Shown here piece by piece: positions 43,440 to 53,143 of a DNA stretch of 64,000 nt; the stretch's first letter is position 1; each line of letters opens with the position of its first letter. The translations under genes and the position numbers were made by a program. The notes under the pieces are model-generated. The model was not told the origin of the DNA. It did no database searches and saw only the letters and a list, made by a program, of their open reading frames with translations. This DNA comes from Pseudooceanicola spongiae (lineage in GTDB: Bacteria > Pseudomonadota > Alphaproteobacteria > Rhodobacterales > Rhodobacteraceae). Location of the stretch: positions 3,635,501 through 3,699,500 of the forward strand of contig NZ_CP045201.1 in assembly GCF_014899185.1 (NCBI RefSeq), written 5' to 3'.

Positions 43440-43898
43440 ATGAAGATCGTTGCGAAACAGGATATCGAAGCGCCGATCCAGAAGGTTTTCGAACGCGCCA
43501 CGGATTTCAAAAACTTCGAGCGTTCTGCGATGCGTCGCGGGGCCAGCGTCACGCGACTTGAGGGCGAGGATGACGCGCAGGTCTGGGATGTGGCGTTTCC
43601 GCTGCGCGGCAAAACCCGCCTCTTTCGCCTGACGGTCACCGATTTTGACGAGCCCGAAAGGATGAGCATGTCTGCCGTCTCGGAAGGGATGGCAGGCAGC
43701 ATCCAGGTGGATCTGGTTGCCTTGTCGCGCAGCCGCACACGCCTGCGCGTCGAGATCGAGGTCAAGCCGCAGACCCTGTCGGCCCGGTTGCTGGTCCAAT
43801 CCCTGCGTCTGGCGCGCGGCAGCCTGCAACAGCGCCTGCAAGAGCGTCTGGCGGAGTTCACGACGGCCGTGGAGGGGACCCGGTCCCGGCGCGCCTAG
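43440..43898 (+). CDS. SRPBCC (START-like) family protein
   Basis: 152-residue protein with the START/Bet v1-like pattern: an N-terminal strand MKIVAKQDIEAPIQKVFERA followed by DFKNFERSAMRRG, a run of beta strands and a long C-terminal helix (SLRLARGSLQQRLQERLAEF). Such proteins bind a hydrophobic ligand in a cavity; no ligand can be named. It follows nudC by 51 bp and is likely co-transcribed with it. Confidence 0.8.
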   Translation: MKIVAKQDIEAPIQKVFERATDFKNFERSAMRRGASVTRLEGEDDAQVWDVAFPLRGKTRLFRLTVTDFDEPERMSMSAVSEGMAGSIQVDLVALSRSRTRLRVEIEVKPQTLSARLLVQSLRLARGSLQQRLQERLAEFTTAVEGTRSRRA

Positions 43899-43921
43899 CA
43901 GGCCGCTGGACGGCGGCCTGC
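43898..43921. terminator. Hairpin between the SRPBCC gene and pheA
   Basis: An 8-bp perfect stem (GCAGGCCG / CGGCCTGC) starting at the last base of the SRPBCC stop codon, between two converging genes. It has no T run. Confidence 0.45.
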
Positions 43922-43946
43922 GTGCCCCGGAAGGGTCAGCGCGTGT

Positions 43947-44780
43947 TCAGCCGCGCTGCGGATCAGCGGCATATACGCCCAGAATTTCCAGCTTTGAGGA
44001 GAAGTACCCCAGCTCGTCGAGGGCCAGCTGGACATTGTCGTCCTCGGGGTGGCCTTCGATATCGGCATAGAACTGGGTCGCGGTGAAACTGCCCCCGACC
44101 ATGTAGCTCTCAAGCTTGGTCATGTTGATGCCGTTGGTCGCAAAGCCGCCCATGGCTTTGTAAAGCGCTGCGGGGATGTTGCGCACTTCGAACACCAGCG
44201 TGGTGATCATGCCGTGATCGCCGCGCCGGCGCATGTCAGGCTCACGGGACATGATCAGGAATCGGGTCGTGTTGTTGGCCTGATCCTCGATATGGCGGGC
44301 CAGCACGTCCAACCCATAGACCTCTCCGGCCAGTTCGCTGGCGAGGGCCGCCCGCGTTGGATCGTCCTGCTGAGAGATCAGCAGGGCCGAGCCTGCCGTG
44401 TCCGCGCCAATGATCCGGCTGATGTTATGCTCTGACAGAAACGCACGGCATTGCCCCAGCAGCATCTGGTGCGAGGTGGCCGAGGTGACCTCCTCCAGAC
44501 GTGTGCCGGGCAGGGCCAGCAGGTTGATATGCACCCGCACGAAGGCCTCGCCGACGATGTTCAGCCCGCTGCCGGGCAGCAGATAGTGCATGTCGGCGAC
44601 GCGCCCGAAGGTTGAGTTGTCGACGGGCAGCATGGCTAGATCGGCGGTGCCGTCCAGCACGGCGGCAATCGCGTCCTCAAAGCTGCGGCAGGGGAGCGGT
44701 TCAAACTCCGGCTTCGCTTCTACACAGGCCTGATGGGAATAGGCACCCAACTCTCCCTGGAACGCAATGCGGCGATTCAT
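43947..44780 (-). CDS. pheA: Prephenate dehydratase with ACT domain
   Basis: 277-residue enzyme that converts prephenate to phenylpyruvate, the last specific step before phenylalanine. The catalytic domain starts RIAFQGELGAYSHQACVEA and includes the TTRF motif near residue 172 (NNTTRFLIMSRE). The C-terminal ACT domain binds phenylalanine for feedback control: GMITTLVFEVRNIPAALYKA and LESYMVGGSFTATQFYADIE. There is no fused chorismate mutase, as usual in alphaproteobacteria. Divergent from the cytochrome c gene. Confidence 0.96.
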   Translation of the reverse strand: MNRRIAFQGELGAYSHQACVEAKPEFEPLPCRSFEDAIAAVLDGTADLAMLPVDNSTFGRVADMHYLLPGSGLNIVGEAFVRVHINLLALPGTRLEEVTSATSHQMLLGQCRAFLSEHNISRIIGADTAGSALLISQQDDPTRAALASELAGEVYGLDVLARHIEDQANNTTRFLIMSREPDMRRRGDHGMITTLVFEVRNIPAALYKAMGGFATNGINMTKLESYMVGGSFTATQFYADIEGHPEDDNVQLALDELGYFSSKLEILGVYAADPQRG

Positions 44781-44922
44781 GACGATTAATTCCGTGTTAT
44801 TCTGGACATATCGCCATAAAGGGCGATTGGTCGCGGTAACTACACCTTGCGTTGAGCGAGGGGAAGCGGATAGATACCCGCCGAAACACTTGCGACGGAT
44901 TCAATCAGGGGCGCGGCTTTTC

Positions 44923-45444
44923 ATGTTTGATACAATGACTATCACGAAGATCGTTGGCGGCGTATGCGGCACGCTTTTGGTGTTCCTTTTGGGGAACTGG
45001 TCGGGCGATCTGCTGTACGAAACCGGATATGGCGAACATGGCGCTGAAGAGCACGCTCAGGGCTATCTGATCGAAACCGCCGCCCTAGAAGGCGGAGACG
45101 CTGGCGCCGAAGGCCCGACCTTCGAGGAAGTCTTCGCATCCGCAGACGCTGGCGCAGGCGAGCGTGTGTTCAACAAGTGCAAGGCCTGCCACAAGGTCGA
45201 CGGCAGCAACGCAACCGGCCCTCACCTCGATGGCGTCGTCAACCGCGCAGTCGATTCGGTTTCCGGCTTCACCTACTCGGGCGCTCTCGAAGAGCATTTC
45301 GATGTCTGGACGCCTGAGCACCTCAACACTTTCCTGACCAATCCGCGCAGTGCCGCACCGGGCACCAAGATGACCTTCGCCGGTCTGCCCAAGGTCGAAG
45401 ACCGCGCCAACGTGATCGCCTATCTCGACTCCCTGTCGAACTGA
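44923..45444 (+). CDS. Membrane-anchored c-type cytochrome (c-552/c(y)-like)
   Basis: 173 residues. An uncleaved N-terminal anchor helix (about residues 6-26, KIVGGVCGTLLVFLLGNWSG) holds the protein in the membrane. A Glu/Ala-rich linker (about 30-70) follows, then a class I cytochrome domain with the heme motif CKACH near residue 86 and the methionine ligand in GTKMTFAG near residue 148. This layout matches Paracoccus c-552 (CycM) and Rhodobacter c(y), which carry electrons from the bc1 complex to oxidases. The ATG at 44923 begins the anchor directly. It ends at a strong terminator. Confidence 0.9.
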   Translation: MFDTMTITKIVGGVCGTLLVFLLGNWSGDLLYETGYGEHGAEEHAQGYLIETAALEGGDAGAEGPTFEEVFASADAGAGERVFNKCKACHKVDGSNATGPHLDGVVNRAVDSVSGFTYSGALEEHFDVWTPEHLNTFLTNPRSAAPGTKMTFAGLPKVEDRANVIAYLDSLSN

Positions 45445-45468
45445 TCCTGGCCTGAGCGATGCATTTAG

Positions 45469-45499
45469 GGCCGTCAGCCTTCGGGCTGGCGGCCTTTTT
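45469..45499 (+). terminator. Intrinsic terminator of the cytochrome c gene
   Basis: An 11-bp stem with one wobble (GGCCGTCAGCC / GGCTGGCGGCC), a stable TTCG tetraloop and a TTTTT tail. Confidence 0.93.
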
Positions 45500-45652
45500 C
45501 GTGTTGCATGCCGCCGATCACAACGGCTTCACGCAATCTCAACTTGAACATGGCCAAGATGCGACATTAGCCTAAGTCACACGCTGGACCGGTCGAAACC
45601 AGTCCACGGCAGAATGCCGAATGCGCCCAGAAGGATAGACGAGGAGCCCTCC

Positions 45653-47611
45653 ATGCACCGTCCCGCGACCCTGCTCTTGCCGTTTCAGGCCTCCTTGTCA
45701 CGGCGCAAGGTCCTGGCGCTGGGGGCGCTGACCGCCGCGTCGTTTGCCTTTGCCGTGCCGGAGGCGCGCGCGCAGGACACGGCATCGCAAACCTCCGAGG
45801 AGGCTGAGAGCACCGGCGCTGATGACAAGATCATCACGAGCCACGGTTATTCGTACTTCGGGGAACTGAAGTATCCGGCAGATTTCGAGCATCTGGCTTT
45901 CGTGAACCCGGATGCGCCAAAGGGTGGCGAGATTGTCATTCAGGAATCCGGCACGTTCGATTCGATGAACCCCTACACGGTCAAGGGGCGGGCCGGTGCG
46001 CAGGCCACGATCATGTACGAAACTCTGCTGGGCAGTTCCGCAGATGACTACAACGGCTCCTACTGTCTGCTTTGCGAGAGCCTGGAATATGACGAGGGGC
46101 AGACCTGGGTCATCTTTCACATGCGCAAGAATGTGAAGTTTTCCGATGGTACGCCGCTGACCGCGCAGGACGTTGTGTTTTCCCACAACCTGCTGATCGA
46201 GCAGGGGCTTCCGTCGTATTCCGCAGGCGTCAAGAAACGCATCCTGAGTGCCGAGGCGCTGGACGATTATACCGTCAAATTCACCTTCGCGACGGGGATT
46301 TCGCGCCGGTCCCTGATTGATCAGGTCGGCGGGACCTCGGTCTTCAGCAAGAAATGGTACGAGGAAACCGGCGCACGTCTGGATGAGCCGCGGTTTGAGA
46401 TTTCGCCGGGCTCCGGGCCTTATATGCTCGACAGTTATGACGTGAACCGCCGTATCGTATACAAGCGCAATCCTGAGTACTGGGGGGCGGATTTGCCGCT
46501 GAACAAGGGGCGGTACAACTTCGATACCATCCGCATTGAATACTTTGGCGACGAATCCGCCGCTTTTGAGGCGTTCAAGGCCGGTGAATATACCTTCCGA
46601 ATCGAAAGCAGCTCTCGCCAATGGGCGACGCAATATAACTTCCCCGGCGTGCAGAACGGCCACGTGATCAAGACCGAGCTGCCCGATGGCACGCCGCCGA
46701 ACAACGTCGGCTTTGTGTTCAATCTGGGCCAGGAGAAATTCAAGGACAAGCGGGTGCGCGAAGCCATCGCGCTGGCCTACAACTTTGAATGGACCAACGA
46801 GAGCCTGCAATACGGCCTGTTCAAGCACCGTGAGAGCTATTTCCAGGATACCCCCCTGCAAGCCATCGGCCTGCCGGAGGGCGAAGACCTCGCCTTTCTT
46901 GACGGGCTGGGGGACATCGTTCCCGAAGTGCTGAAAACCGAACCTCCCGTAGGGATCCACGACAGTTCGCCTGAGCGTTTGAATGATCGTGGCAATCTGC
47001 GCAAAGCGGCCAATCTGCTGGAGGAGGCTGGCTGGATCGTGGGCGACGACGGTCTGCGCCGCAATGCCGCGGGAGACGTGCTCTTCATCGACTTCCCGAT
47101 CAACTCCTCCTCTGCCAGCGCGCTTGAGCCGGTGCTGGATAACTACGCGCTGAACCTCAAGGCCATCGGTATCCGCCCCGATTTCGAAAAGGTCGACCCG
47201 AGCCAGTACACCAACCGCACCCGCAAGGGCCAATACGACATGGTCTACGGCGGCTATCCTGCGTTTCTGGGCACCGGGACCGGGTTGATGCAGATGTATG
47301 GCACATCCGAGGTCGGGTTCTCGTCCTTCAATCCGGCTGCTCTGGCCAGTGATCTGGTGGACACAATCATCCTCGCCTCACTCGATACCACGAGTCAGGA
47401 AGAACAGGACGCCTCGCTGCGCGCTCTCGACCGGGCGCTGCGCTACGAATTCCTGATGGTGCCGACCTGGTACAAGTCCGGCTATTGGGTGGCCTACTAC
47501 GATATGTTCGAACACCCCGATATTCCGCCCTATGACTTAGGGTACCTCGATTTCTGGTGGTACAATGCGGACAAGGCGGCCCAGTTGAAGGCCGCTGGCG
47601 CACTGAGGTAA
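45653..47611 (+). CDS. yejA: Peptide ABC transporter substrate-binding protein (YejA-like), Tat-exported
   Basis: 652-residue periplasmic binding protein of the DppA/OppA family, YejA subgroup (oligopeptide and microcin C uptake). The export signal contains SLSRRKVLALGALTAASFAF (about residues 14-33), a twin-arginine-type motif with cleavage near ARA. The mature protein has the family's FDSMNPYTVKGRAGA, IFHMRKNVKFSDGTPLTAQD and RYNFDTIRIEYFGDESAAFE stretches. The ATG at 45653 is preceded by GAGGAG. It is the first gene of yejABEF with spacings of 9 bp, 3 bp and a 4-bp overlap. Confidence 0.93.
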   Translation: MHRPATLLLPFQASLSRRKVLALGALTAASFAFAVPEARAQDTASQTSEEAESTGADDKIITSHGYSYFGELKYPADFEHLAFVNPDAPKGGEIVIQESGTFDSMNPYTVKGRAGAQATIMYETLLGSSADDYNGSYCLLCESLEYDEGQTWVIFHMRKNVKFSDGTPLTAQDVVFSHNLLIEQGLPSYSAGVKKRILSAEALDDYTVKFTFATGISRRSLIDQVGGTSVFSKKWYEETGARLDEPRFEISPGSGPYMLDSYDVNRRIVYKRNPEYWGADLPLNKGRYNFDTIRIEYFGDESAAFEAFKAGEYTFRIESSSRQWATQYNFPGVQNGHVIKTELPDGTPPNNVGFVFNLGQEKFKDKRVREAIALAYNFEWTNESLQYGLFKHRESYFQDTPLQAIGLPEGEDLAFLDGLGDIVPEVLKTEPPVGIHDSSPERLNDRGNLRKAANLLEEAGWIVGDDGLRRNAAGDVLFIDFPINSSSASALEPVLDNYALNLKAIGIRPDFEKVDPSQYTNRTRKGQYDMVYGGYPAFLGTGTGLMQMYGTSEVGFSSFNPAALASDLVDTIILASLDTTSQEEQDASLRALDRALRYEFLMVPTWYKSGYWVAYYDMFEHPDIPPYDLGYLDFWWYNADKAAQLKAAGALR

Positions 47612-47620
47612 GCCAGCCAG

Positions 47621-48706
47621 ATGGGAGCCTACATTTTTCGCCGCCTGCTGTTGGTCATTCCGACCCTGTTGGGCATGATGATCATCAACTTCACGCTGAC
47701 ACAGTTTGTGCCGGGCGGCCCGATCGAACAAATTATCGCTCAGGTGCAGGGGCAGGGCGATGTCACCGCCGGTTTTACCGGTGGCGGTGGTGATGCAGCC
47801 AATATGCTCGGCTCCAACGACTCTGCCTATGCCGGTGCGCGTGGCTTGCCGCCCGAGTTCATCGAGAAGCTGGAGAAGGAGTTCGGCTTCGACAAGCCGC
47901 CTCTGGAACGCTTCGGGCTCATGCTGTGGAACTACGTGCGGCTTGATTTCGGCGACAGCTATTTCCGCTCGGTCAGTGTGATCGATCTGGTGCTGGAAAA
48001 GATGCCGGTGTCGATCACCCTCGGCCTCTGGTCGACGCTGATTGCCTATCTGATCTCGATTCCTCTGGGCATTCGCAAGGCGGTCAAGGACGGCTCCAGC
48101 TTTGACAACTGGACGTCCGGCGTGATCATCGTGGCCTATGCGATCCCTGGATTTCTCGTGGCGATCCTGCTGCTGGTGCTGTTTGCCGGTGGCTCCTACT
48201 GGCAGGTGTTTCCGCTGCGCGGGCTGACGTCGGACAATTTTGATCAGCTCAGCTGGGGCGGCAAGGCGCTGGACTATCTCTGGCACATCACGCTGCCGGT
48301 GCTGGCCTCGACCATCTCCGCCTTTGCGACGCTGACCCTGCTGACCAAGAACTCGTTTCTGGACGAGATCAAGAAGCAGTACGTCATGACCGCCCGCGCC
48401 AAGGGGCAGAGCGAACGTCGCGTGCTCTATGGCCATGTGTTCCGCAATGCGATGCTGATCGTCATCGCTGGTTTTCCGGGCGTGTTCATCAGCGTCTTCT
48501 TCGCCGGCAGCCTGATCATCGAGACGATCTTTTCCCTTGATGGGCTGGGCCGTCTGGGGTTTGAGGCGGCTGTCGCGCGGGATTATCCGGTGATCTTCGG
48601 CACGCTGTTCATCTTCGGCCTGATGCAACTGGTGGTCGGGATCGTGTCGGATCTGATGTATGTCTTTGTCGATCCACGCATCGACTTTGAAAAGCGCGAG
48701 GGCTAG
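47621..48706 (+). CDS. yejB: Peptide ABC transporter permease YejB
   Basis: 361-residue inner-membrane permease. The N-terminal helix [20 protein letters not shown] and the long periplasmic loop (about residues 35-130) are typical of YejB; the binding-protein-dependent permease core has the EAA-type motif around [20 protein letters not shown] (about residues 258-277). [17 protein letters not shown] follows as in DppB-like permeases. It lies 9 bp after yejA and 3 bp before yejE. Confidence 0.95.
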   Translation: MGAYIFRRLLLVIPTLLGMMIINFTLTQFVPGGPIEQIIAQVQGQGDVTAGFTGGGGDAANMLGSNDSAYAGARGLPPEFIEKLEKEFGFDKPPLERFGLMLWNYVRLDFGDSYFRSVSVIDLVLEKMPVSITLGLWSTLIAYLISIPLGIRKAVKDGSSFDNWTSGVIIVAYAIPGFLVAILLLVLFAGGSYWQVFPLRGLTSDNFDQLSWGGKALDYLWHITLPVLASTISAFATLTLLTKNSFLDEIKKQYVMTARAKGQSERRVLYGHVFRNAMLIVIAGFPGVFISVFFAGSLIIETIFSLDGLGRLGFEAAVARDYPVIFGTLFIFGLMQLVVGIVSDLMYVFVDPRIDFEKREG

Positions 48707-48709
48707 GCC

Positions 48710-49894
48710 ATGACAGACCTGATGCAGCCCCCCGCGCCGCGTATTCCGGGCCATGATGCGCCCGCTCCGGTACCCGCAGCCCCAAAGCGCGGACTGTCGC
48801 CGCTGAACAAGCGGCGCTGGCGCAACTTCCGCCGCAATCGCCGTGCGTTCTGGTCTCTGATCGTCTTCACCATCCTCTTCGGCATCTCGCTGTTTGCCGA
48901 GTTCGTGGCCAACGACAAGCCGATCCTGATCAACTACCGCGGCGACTACTACATGCCGATCTTCCGCTTCTATCCGGAGACGGCCTTTGGCGGCGATTTC
49001 AAGACCGAGGCGATCTACCGCGACCCCGAGGTGCAGTGCCTGATCCACAGCGGCGGGCTGGAGAGCTGCTTCGATGATCCGCAAGGCGTCATGGTGGACT
49101 CAGAAGATGGTGTCGTCGATGGCGAACCGATCGAAAAGGGCTGGTCGATCTGGCCGCCGATCCCCTATTCCTACGACAGCCCGGTGGATCGTCCCGGTGC
49201 CGCGCCGCTGCCGCCGAACTCCGAGAACCTGCTCGGCACCGACGACACCAAGCGGGACGTGCTGGCGCGGGTGATTTACGGCTTCCGGCTGTCGATCCTG
49301 TTCACGCTGATCGTGACCGGCCTGTCGTCCTTTATCGGTATCGTGGCCGGTGCCGTACAGGGCTTTTTCGGCGGGTGGGTCGATCTGCTGTTCCAGCGTT
49401 TCATCGAGGTCTGGTCCTCGACCCCGTCACTCTACGTCATCATCATCCTCTTCGCGATCCTGGGGCGCGGGTTCTGGCTGCTTGTCGGGCTGACCGTGCT
49501 GTTCGGATGGATGGCGCTTGTCGGCGTCGTCCGGGCCGAGTTCCTGCGGGCGCGCAACCTCGAATACGTGCGTGCAGCCAAGGCGCTAGGCGTGTCGAAC
49601 CGCACCATCATGTTCCGCCATATGCTGCCCAATGCCATGGTCGCGACGCTGACCATGATGCCCTTCATCGTCACTGGCACCATCTCGACGCTGGCCGGGC
49701 TCGACTTCCTCGGCTTCGGTCTGCCGTCGTCCTCGCCTTCGCTGGGAGAGCTGACGTTGCAGGCCAAGGAAAACCTTCAGGCGCCCTGGCTGGCCTTCAC
49801 ATCCTTCATCGTGTTCGCCCTGATGCTGTCGCTGCTGGTCTTCATATTCGAGGGGGTGCGCGACGCCTTCGACCCCAGAAAGACGTTTCAATGA
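48710..49894 (+). CDS. yejE: Peptide ABC transporter permease YejE
   Basis: 394-residue permease partner of YejB. The N-terminal cytoplasmic segment (NKRRWRNFRRNRRAFWSL, about residues 25-42) leads into the first helix; a long periplasmic region of about 130 residues with NYRGDYYMPIFRFYPETAFG follows, which is the YejE hallmark. The core has GTDDTKRDVLARVIYGFRLS and the EAA-type loop EYVRAAKALGVSNRTIMFRH near residue 285. Its stop overlaps the yejF start by 4 bp (ATGA). Confidence 0.95.
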   Translation: MTDLMQPPAPRIPGHDAPAPVPAAPKRGLSPLNKRRWRNFRRNRRAFWSLIVFTILFGISLFAEFVANDKPILINYRGDYYMPIFRFYPETAFGGDFKTEAIYRDPEVQCLIHSGGLESCFDDPQGVMVDSEDGVVDGEPIEKGWSIWPPIPYSYDSPVDRPGAAPLPPNSENLLGTDDTKRDVLARVIYGFRLSILFTLIVTGLSSFIGIVAGAVQGFFGGWVDLLFQRFIEVWSSTPSLYVIIILFAILGRGFWLLVGLTVLFGWMALVGVVRAEFLRARNLEYVRAAKALGVSNRTIMFRHMLPNAMVATLTMMPFIVTGTISTLAGLDFLGFGLPSSSPSLGELTLQAKENLQAPWLAFTSFIVFALMLSLLVFIFEGVRDAFDPRKTFQ

Positions 49895-51747
49895 GTATAC
49901 TTGAGGTCCGCGACCTGCGCATCGCCTTCCGCCAGGACGGCCAGCGGCACGAGGCCGTCAAGGGCGTCAGCTTCTCCGTCGACCGGGGCGAAACCGTGGC
50001 ACTGGTGGGCGAATCTGGCTCGGGAAAATCCGTCACGGCGATGTCGACGGTCGCCTTGCTGGGCGACAATGCCGAGGTCTCCGGCAGCGCCACCTTTGAC
50101 GGGCAAGAGATGATTGGCGCCAATGCCGAGCTGCTGCGCAAGGTGCGTGGCAACGACATCAGCTTCATCTTCCAGGAGCCGATGACCTCGCTCAACCCGT
50201 TGCACACCATTGAAAAGCAGCTGGCCGAGTCGATGGCTCTGCACCAGGGCCTGAAGGGGCGCGGCAAGGGCAAGCGGTTCCTCGAGAGCTGGATGAACTT
50301 CTCCCCCGTGCCCTTCCTGATCGGGATCGGCGTGTTTCTCGCGGCCATCGCGGCCTACGGCAGCTTTATCGCCACCGCCCCGAGCGAGCCGAGCCTGTCT
50401 TTCCTGCCCGCCTTCGCCGCAGATCTGGTGCCAGGGCTGATCATTGCGCTGGCTTGGGCGGTTGGGCTGACAGCCGTCCTCTGGTTGGGGAAATATCTGC
50501 TCGCGTCGCGGCTGCGGACATGGATCATCACGTCGGAGACGCGCGAACGCTCGATTGCCCTGCTCAATCAGGTTGGCATCCGAGACGCCGAATCACGCCT
50601 GACCGCCTATCCGCACGAACTCTCCGGTGGGCAGCGTCAGCGCGTCATGATCGCCATGGCGCTGGCCAACCGTCCCGGCCTGCTGATCGCTGATGAACCT
50701 ACAACGGCGCTGGATGTCACCATTCAGGCCCAGATTCTTGAGCTGCTGGCAGAGCTGAAAGACAGTCATTCCATGGGCTTGCTGTTCATCACTCATGACC
50801 TCGGGATCGTGCGGCGTATCGCGGACCGGGTCTGCGTGATGAAGGACGGCGAGATCGTCGAGACCGGTCCGACGGCGCAGATCTTTGCCAATCCGCAACA
50901 CCCCTATACACAAATGCTGCTCTCGGCTGCCGCTGTCGGGGTGCCGAACCCCGCGGCCAGTGATGCGCCTGCGGTGCTGGAGGCCGAAAATCTGCGCGTC
51001 TGGTTCCCGATCAAGGCCGGCCTGATGAAGCGCACGATCGGCCATGTGAAGGCGGTCAACGACGCCACCCTGACCGTGCATGCGGGCGAGACGCTGGGCG
51101 TCATCGGCGAATCCGGATCTGGCAAGTCGACGCTGGCCATGGCTCTGATGCGGCTCATCGGCTCGGGAGGGCAGATCCGCTTTCAGGGACAGGACATTCG
51201 CCAGTGGTCTACCGGGCAGCTACGCCATCTGCGCAAGGACATGCAGATCGTCTTTCAGGACCCCTTCGGCTCGCTCAGTCCCCGCATGACCTGCGAACAG
51301 ATCATTGCCGAGGGACTGTCGATCCACAACATCGGTGGCGGTCGTCCGCAACGTGAACTGGTCGCCGAGGTGATGCATGAGGTCGGGCTGGACCCTGCCG
51401 CGATGCACCGCTATCCGCATGAGTTTTCCGGTGGCCAGAGGCAGCGGATCGCCATTGCCCGCGCGATGATTCTGCGCCCCAAACTGGTCGTTCTGGACGA
51501 GCCGACCTCTGCTCTGGACATGACCGTGCAGGTGCAGATTGTCGATCTGCTGCGCGATCTGCAGCAGAAATACGGGCTGGCCTATGTCTTTATCAGCCAC
51601 GACCTGAAGGTGGTGCGCGCCATGTCACACCGCGTGATGGTGATGCGTCAGGGTGATGTGGTCGAAAGCGGCACGGCCGCGCAGGTGTTTGACGCCCCGC
51701 AAGCTGCTTATACGCAAGAGCTTTTCGCCGCCGCTCTGGATCGCTGA
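49891..51747 (+). CDS. yejF: Peptide ABC transporter double ATPase YejF with a transmembrane insertion in the first NBD
   Basis: 618 residues carrying two complete nucleotide-binding domains. NBD1 has Walker A GESGSGKS (40-47), Q-loop Q95, signature LSGGQ (244-248), and Walker B LLIADEP (264-270). NBD2 has Walker A GESGSGKS (406-413), signature FSGGQ (512-516) and Walker B VVLDEP (533-538). E. coli YejF is about 530 residues. The surplus is an in-frame insertion at about residues 122-215, between Q-loop and signature of NBD1. It holds two hydrophobic helices (about 139-162 and 179-207) joined by about 17 polar residues, and is flanked by basic residues (KGRGKGKRF before, SRLRTW after). This looks like a membrane hairpin with both ends in the cytoplasm. 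Base composition is unchanged across the insertion. Catalytic motifs are intact, so the protein should work as the importer's ATPase. Confidence 0.93.
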   Translation: MSILEVRDLRIAFRQDGQRHEAVKGVSFSVDRGETVALVGESGSGKSVTAMSTVALLGDNAEVSGSATFDGQEMIGANAELLRKVRGNDISFIFQEPMTSLNPLHTIEKQLAESMALHQGLKGRGKGKRFLESWMNFSPVPFLIGIGVFLAAIAAYGSFIATAPSEPSLSFLPAFAADLVPGLIIALAWAVGLTAVLWLGKYLLASRLRTWIITSETRERSIALLNQVGIRDAESRLTAYPHELSGGQRQRVMIAMALANRPGLLIADEPTTALDVTIQAQILELLAELKDSHSMGLLFITHDLGIVRRIADRVCVMKDGEIVETGPTAQIFANPQHPYTQMLLSAAAVGVPNPAASDAPAVLEAENLRVWFPIKAGLMKRTIGHVKAVNDATLTVHAGETLGVIGESGSGKSTLAMALMRLIGSGGQIRFQGQDIRQWSTGQLRHLRKDMQIVFQDPFGSLSPRMTCEQIIAEGLSIHNIGGGRPQRELVAEVMHEVGLDPAAMHRYPHEFSGGQRQRIAIARAMILRPKLVVLDEPTSALDMTVQVQIVDLLRDLQQKYGLAYVFISHDLKVVRAMSHRVMVMRQGDVVESGTAAQVFDAPQAAYTQELFAAALDR

Positions 51748-51752
51748 GGCGT

Positions 51753-53108
51753 TCAGATCGCTGACGAATGGCGCGCAATTGACGTGTCGTAGCGATCAAA
51801 GGCGCGGGCAATCATGCGCGTCAGGGGGCGGACAGGTTCTGGAATGAACAGCCCGTCGGTGGTGACGCGCAACAGGCCCGGAAACTGGTCCGCAACGCCG
51901 TTGAACATGGCGATCAGGGCGGCGGGGGATACGGGGAAATGCGCCGCAAGCTCGCCCGTGCGGACTTCGAAATCACACATCAGGGCTTCGATGATCCTGC
52001 CCCGCAGGCGGTCCTCGGCGGTGAACATATGCCCGCGTGTGGTTGAAAACCCACCGTTGCGGATCGCGGCCGTGTGACCAGAGGTCGCCGCGTTGTTCTG
52101 CGTATAGCCCTGCGGAAACCGCGAAATGGACGACGCGCCGACACCGATCAGCACATCCGATGTGTCATCGGTGTAGCCTTGGAAATTCCGCCGCAGCAAC
52201 CCGGCCTTCTGCGCGATCTCAAGCCCGTCGCCAGCGAGGGCGAAATGATCGATACCGATCTCGGCGTATCCATCCCATTGAAACAACTGACGCGCGGCCT
52301 CGAACAGGGCGAGTCTCTCTTGCGGCAAGGGCAGCGCCTCGGAGGGCAACATGCTCTGACGGCGCGCCATCCAGGGCACATGCGCATAGCCATAAAGCGC
52401 AACACGATCTGGGCTCAGCGACAGCAGTTTTTGCACGCTATCGGTGATCTTGGCGGGCGTCTGATGGGGCAGGCCGTAGAGGATATCGGCGTTCAGACTG
52501 TGCACGCCGTGGTCGCGGATCGCAGTCACGACGTCGCGTGTCACCTCGTAGCTCTGCACACGACCTATGCATTTCTGGATCTGCGGATCGAAATCCTGCA
52601 CCCCGATCGAGGCACGGTTCATGCCCGCAGCAGAGAGCACCGAGAGACGGGCAGCGTCTACCTCATTTGGGTCGATCTCGACCGAAAATTCGGCATTGGG
52701 GGCCAGTGGCGCGACCTCGGCGATGGCGCCGGCGAGGGTCTGCATCATGGCGGGCGACAGGAGTGTGGGGGTCCCCCCACCCCAGTGCAGGCGCGATAGG
52801 CTGACGCCTTCGGGCAGCTGCGATTTCAGTGTTTTCAGTTCTGCCAGAAGGGTTTGCAGGTAGGCGGCCACGGGCGCCTCGCTCTGCGTGCCCTGCGTCC
52901 GACAGGCGCAGAACCAGCAGAGGTGGCGGCAGAAGGGGACATGGATATAGAGCGAGATCGTCGCGCCGGGCGGGATCGCGGCAATCCAGTCCGCATGATC
53001 CTGCGGACCTGTCGCGTCCGAGAAGTGCGGGGCTGTCGGATAGCTGGTGTAACGCGGGACTTTCGCGTCAAACAGACCGTGGCGGGACAATTGCGTTTTG
53101 ATATCCAT
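51753..53108 (-). CDS. hemN: Oxygen-independent coproporphyrinogen III oxidase
   Basis: 451-residue radical SAM enzyme that makes protoporphyrinogen IX without oxygen. The cluster motif CRHLCWFCACRTQG (CxxxCxxC plus a fourth Cys) lies near residues 58-71, preceded by SLYIHVPF. LHWGGGTPTLLSP follows near residue 108, and VQDFDPQIQKCIGRVQ near residue 170. It is the anaerobic heme synthesis enzyme paired with FnrL in Rhodobacter. It is transcribed divergently from fnrL, with an FNR box 36 bp ahead of its start, so FnrL control is expected. Confidence 0.96.
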   Translation of the reverse strand: MDIKTQLSRHGLFDAKVPRYTSYPTAPHFSDATGPQDHADWIAAIPPGATISLYIHVPFCRHLCWFCACRTQGTQSEAPVAAYLQTLLAELKTLKSQLPEGVSLSRLHWGGGTPTLLSPAMMQTLAGAIAEVAPLAPNAEFSVEIDPNEVDAARLSVLSAAGMNRASIGVQDFDPQIQKCIGRVQSYEVTRDVVTAIRDHGVHSLNADILYGLPHQTPAKITDSVQKLLSLSPDRVALYGYAHVPWMARRQSMLPSEALPLPQERLALFEAARQLFQWDGYAEIGIDHFALAGDGLEIAQKAGLLRRNFQGYTDDTSDVLIGVGASSISRFPQGYTQNNAATSGHTAAIRNGGFSTTRGHMFTAEDRLRGRIIEALMCDFEVRTGELAAHFPVSPAALIAMFNGVADQFPGLLRVTTDGLFIPEPVRPLTRMIARAFDRYDTSIARHSSAI

Positions 53109-53143
53109 GAGGCTAGGGTTAGCAGGGCCGTGTGCGGGTCTCC

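Noticed and set aside
43898-43921. Strong terminator between the SRPBCC gene and pheA
   Set aside because: The stem is perfect but short and has no T run, so I list it only as a low-confidence hairpin.
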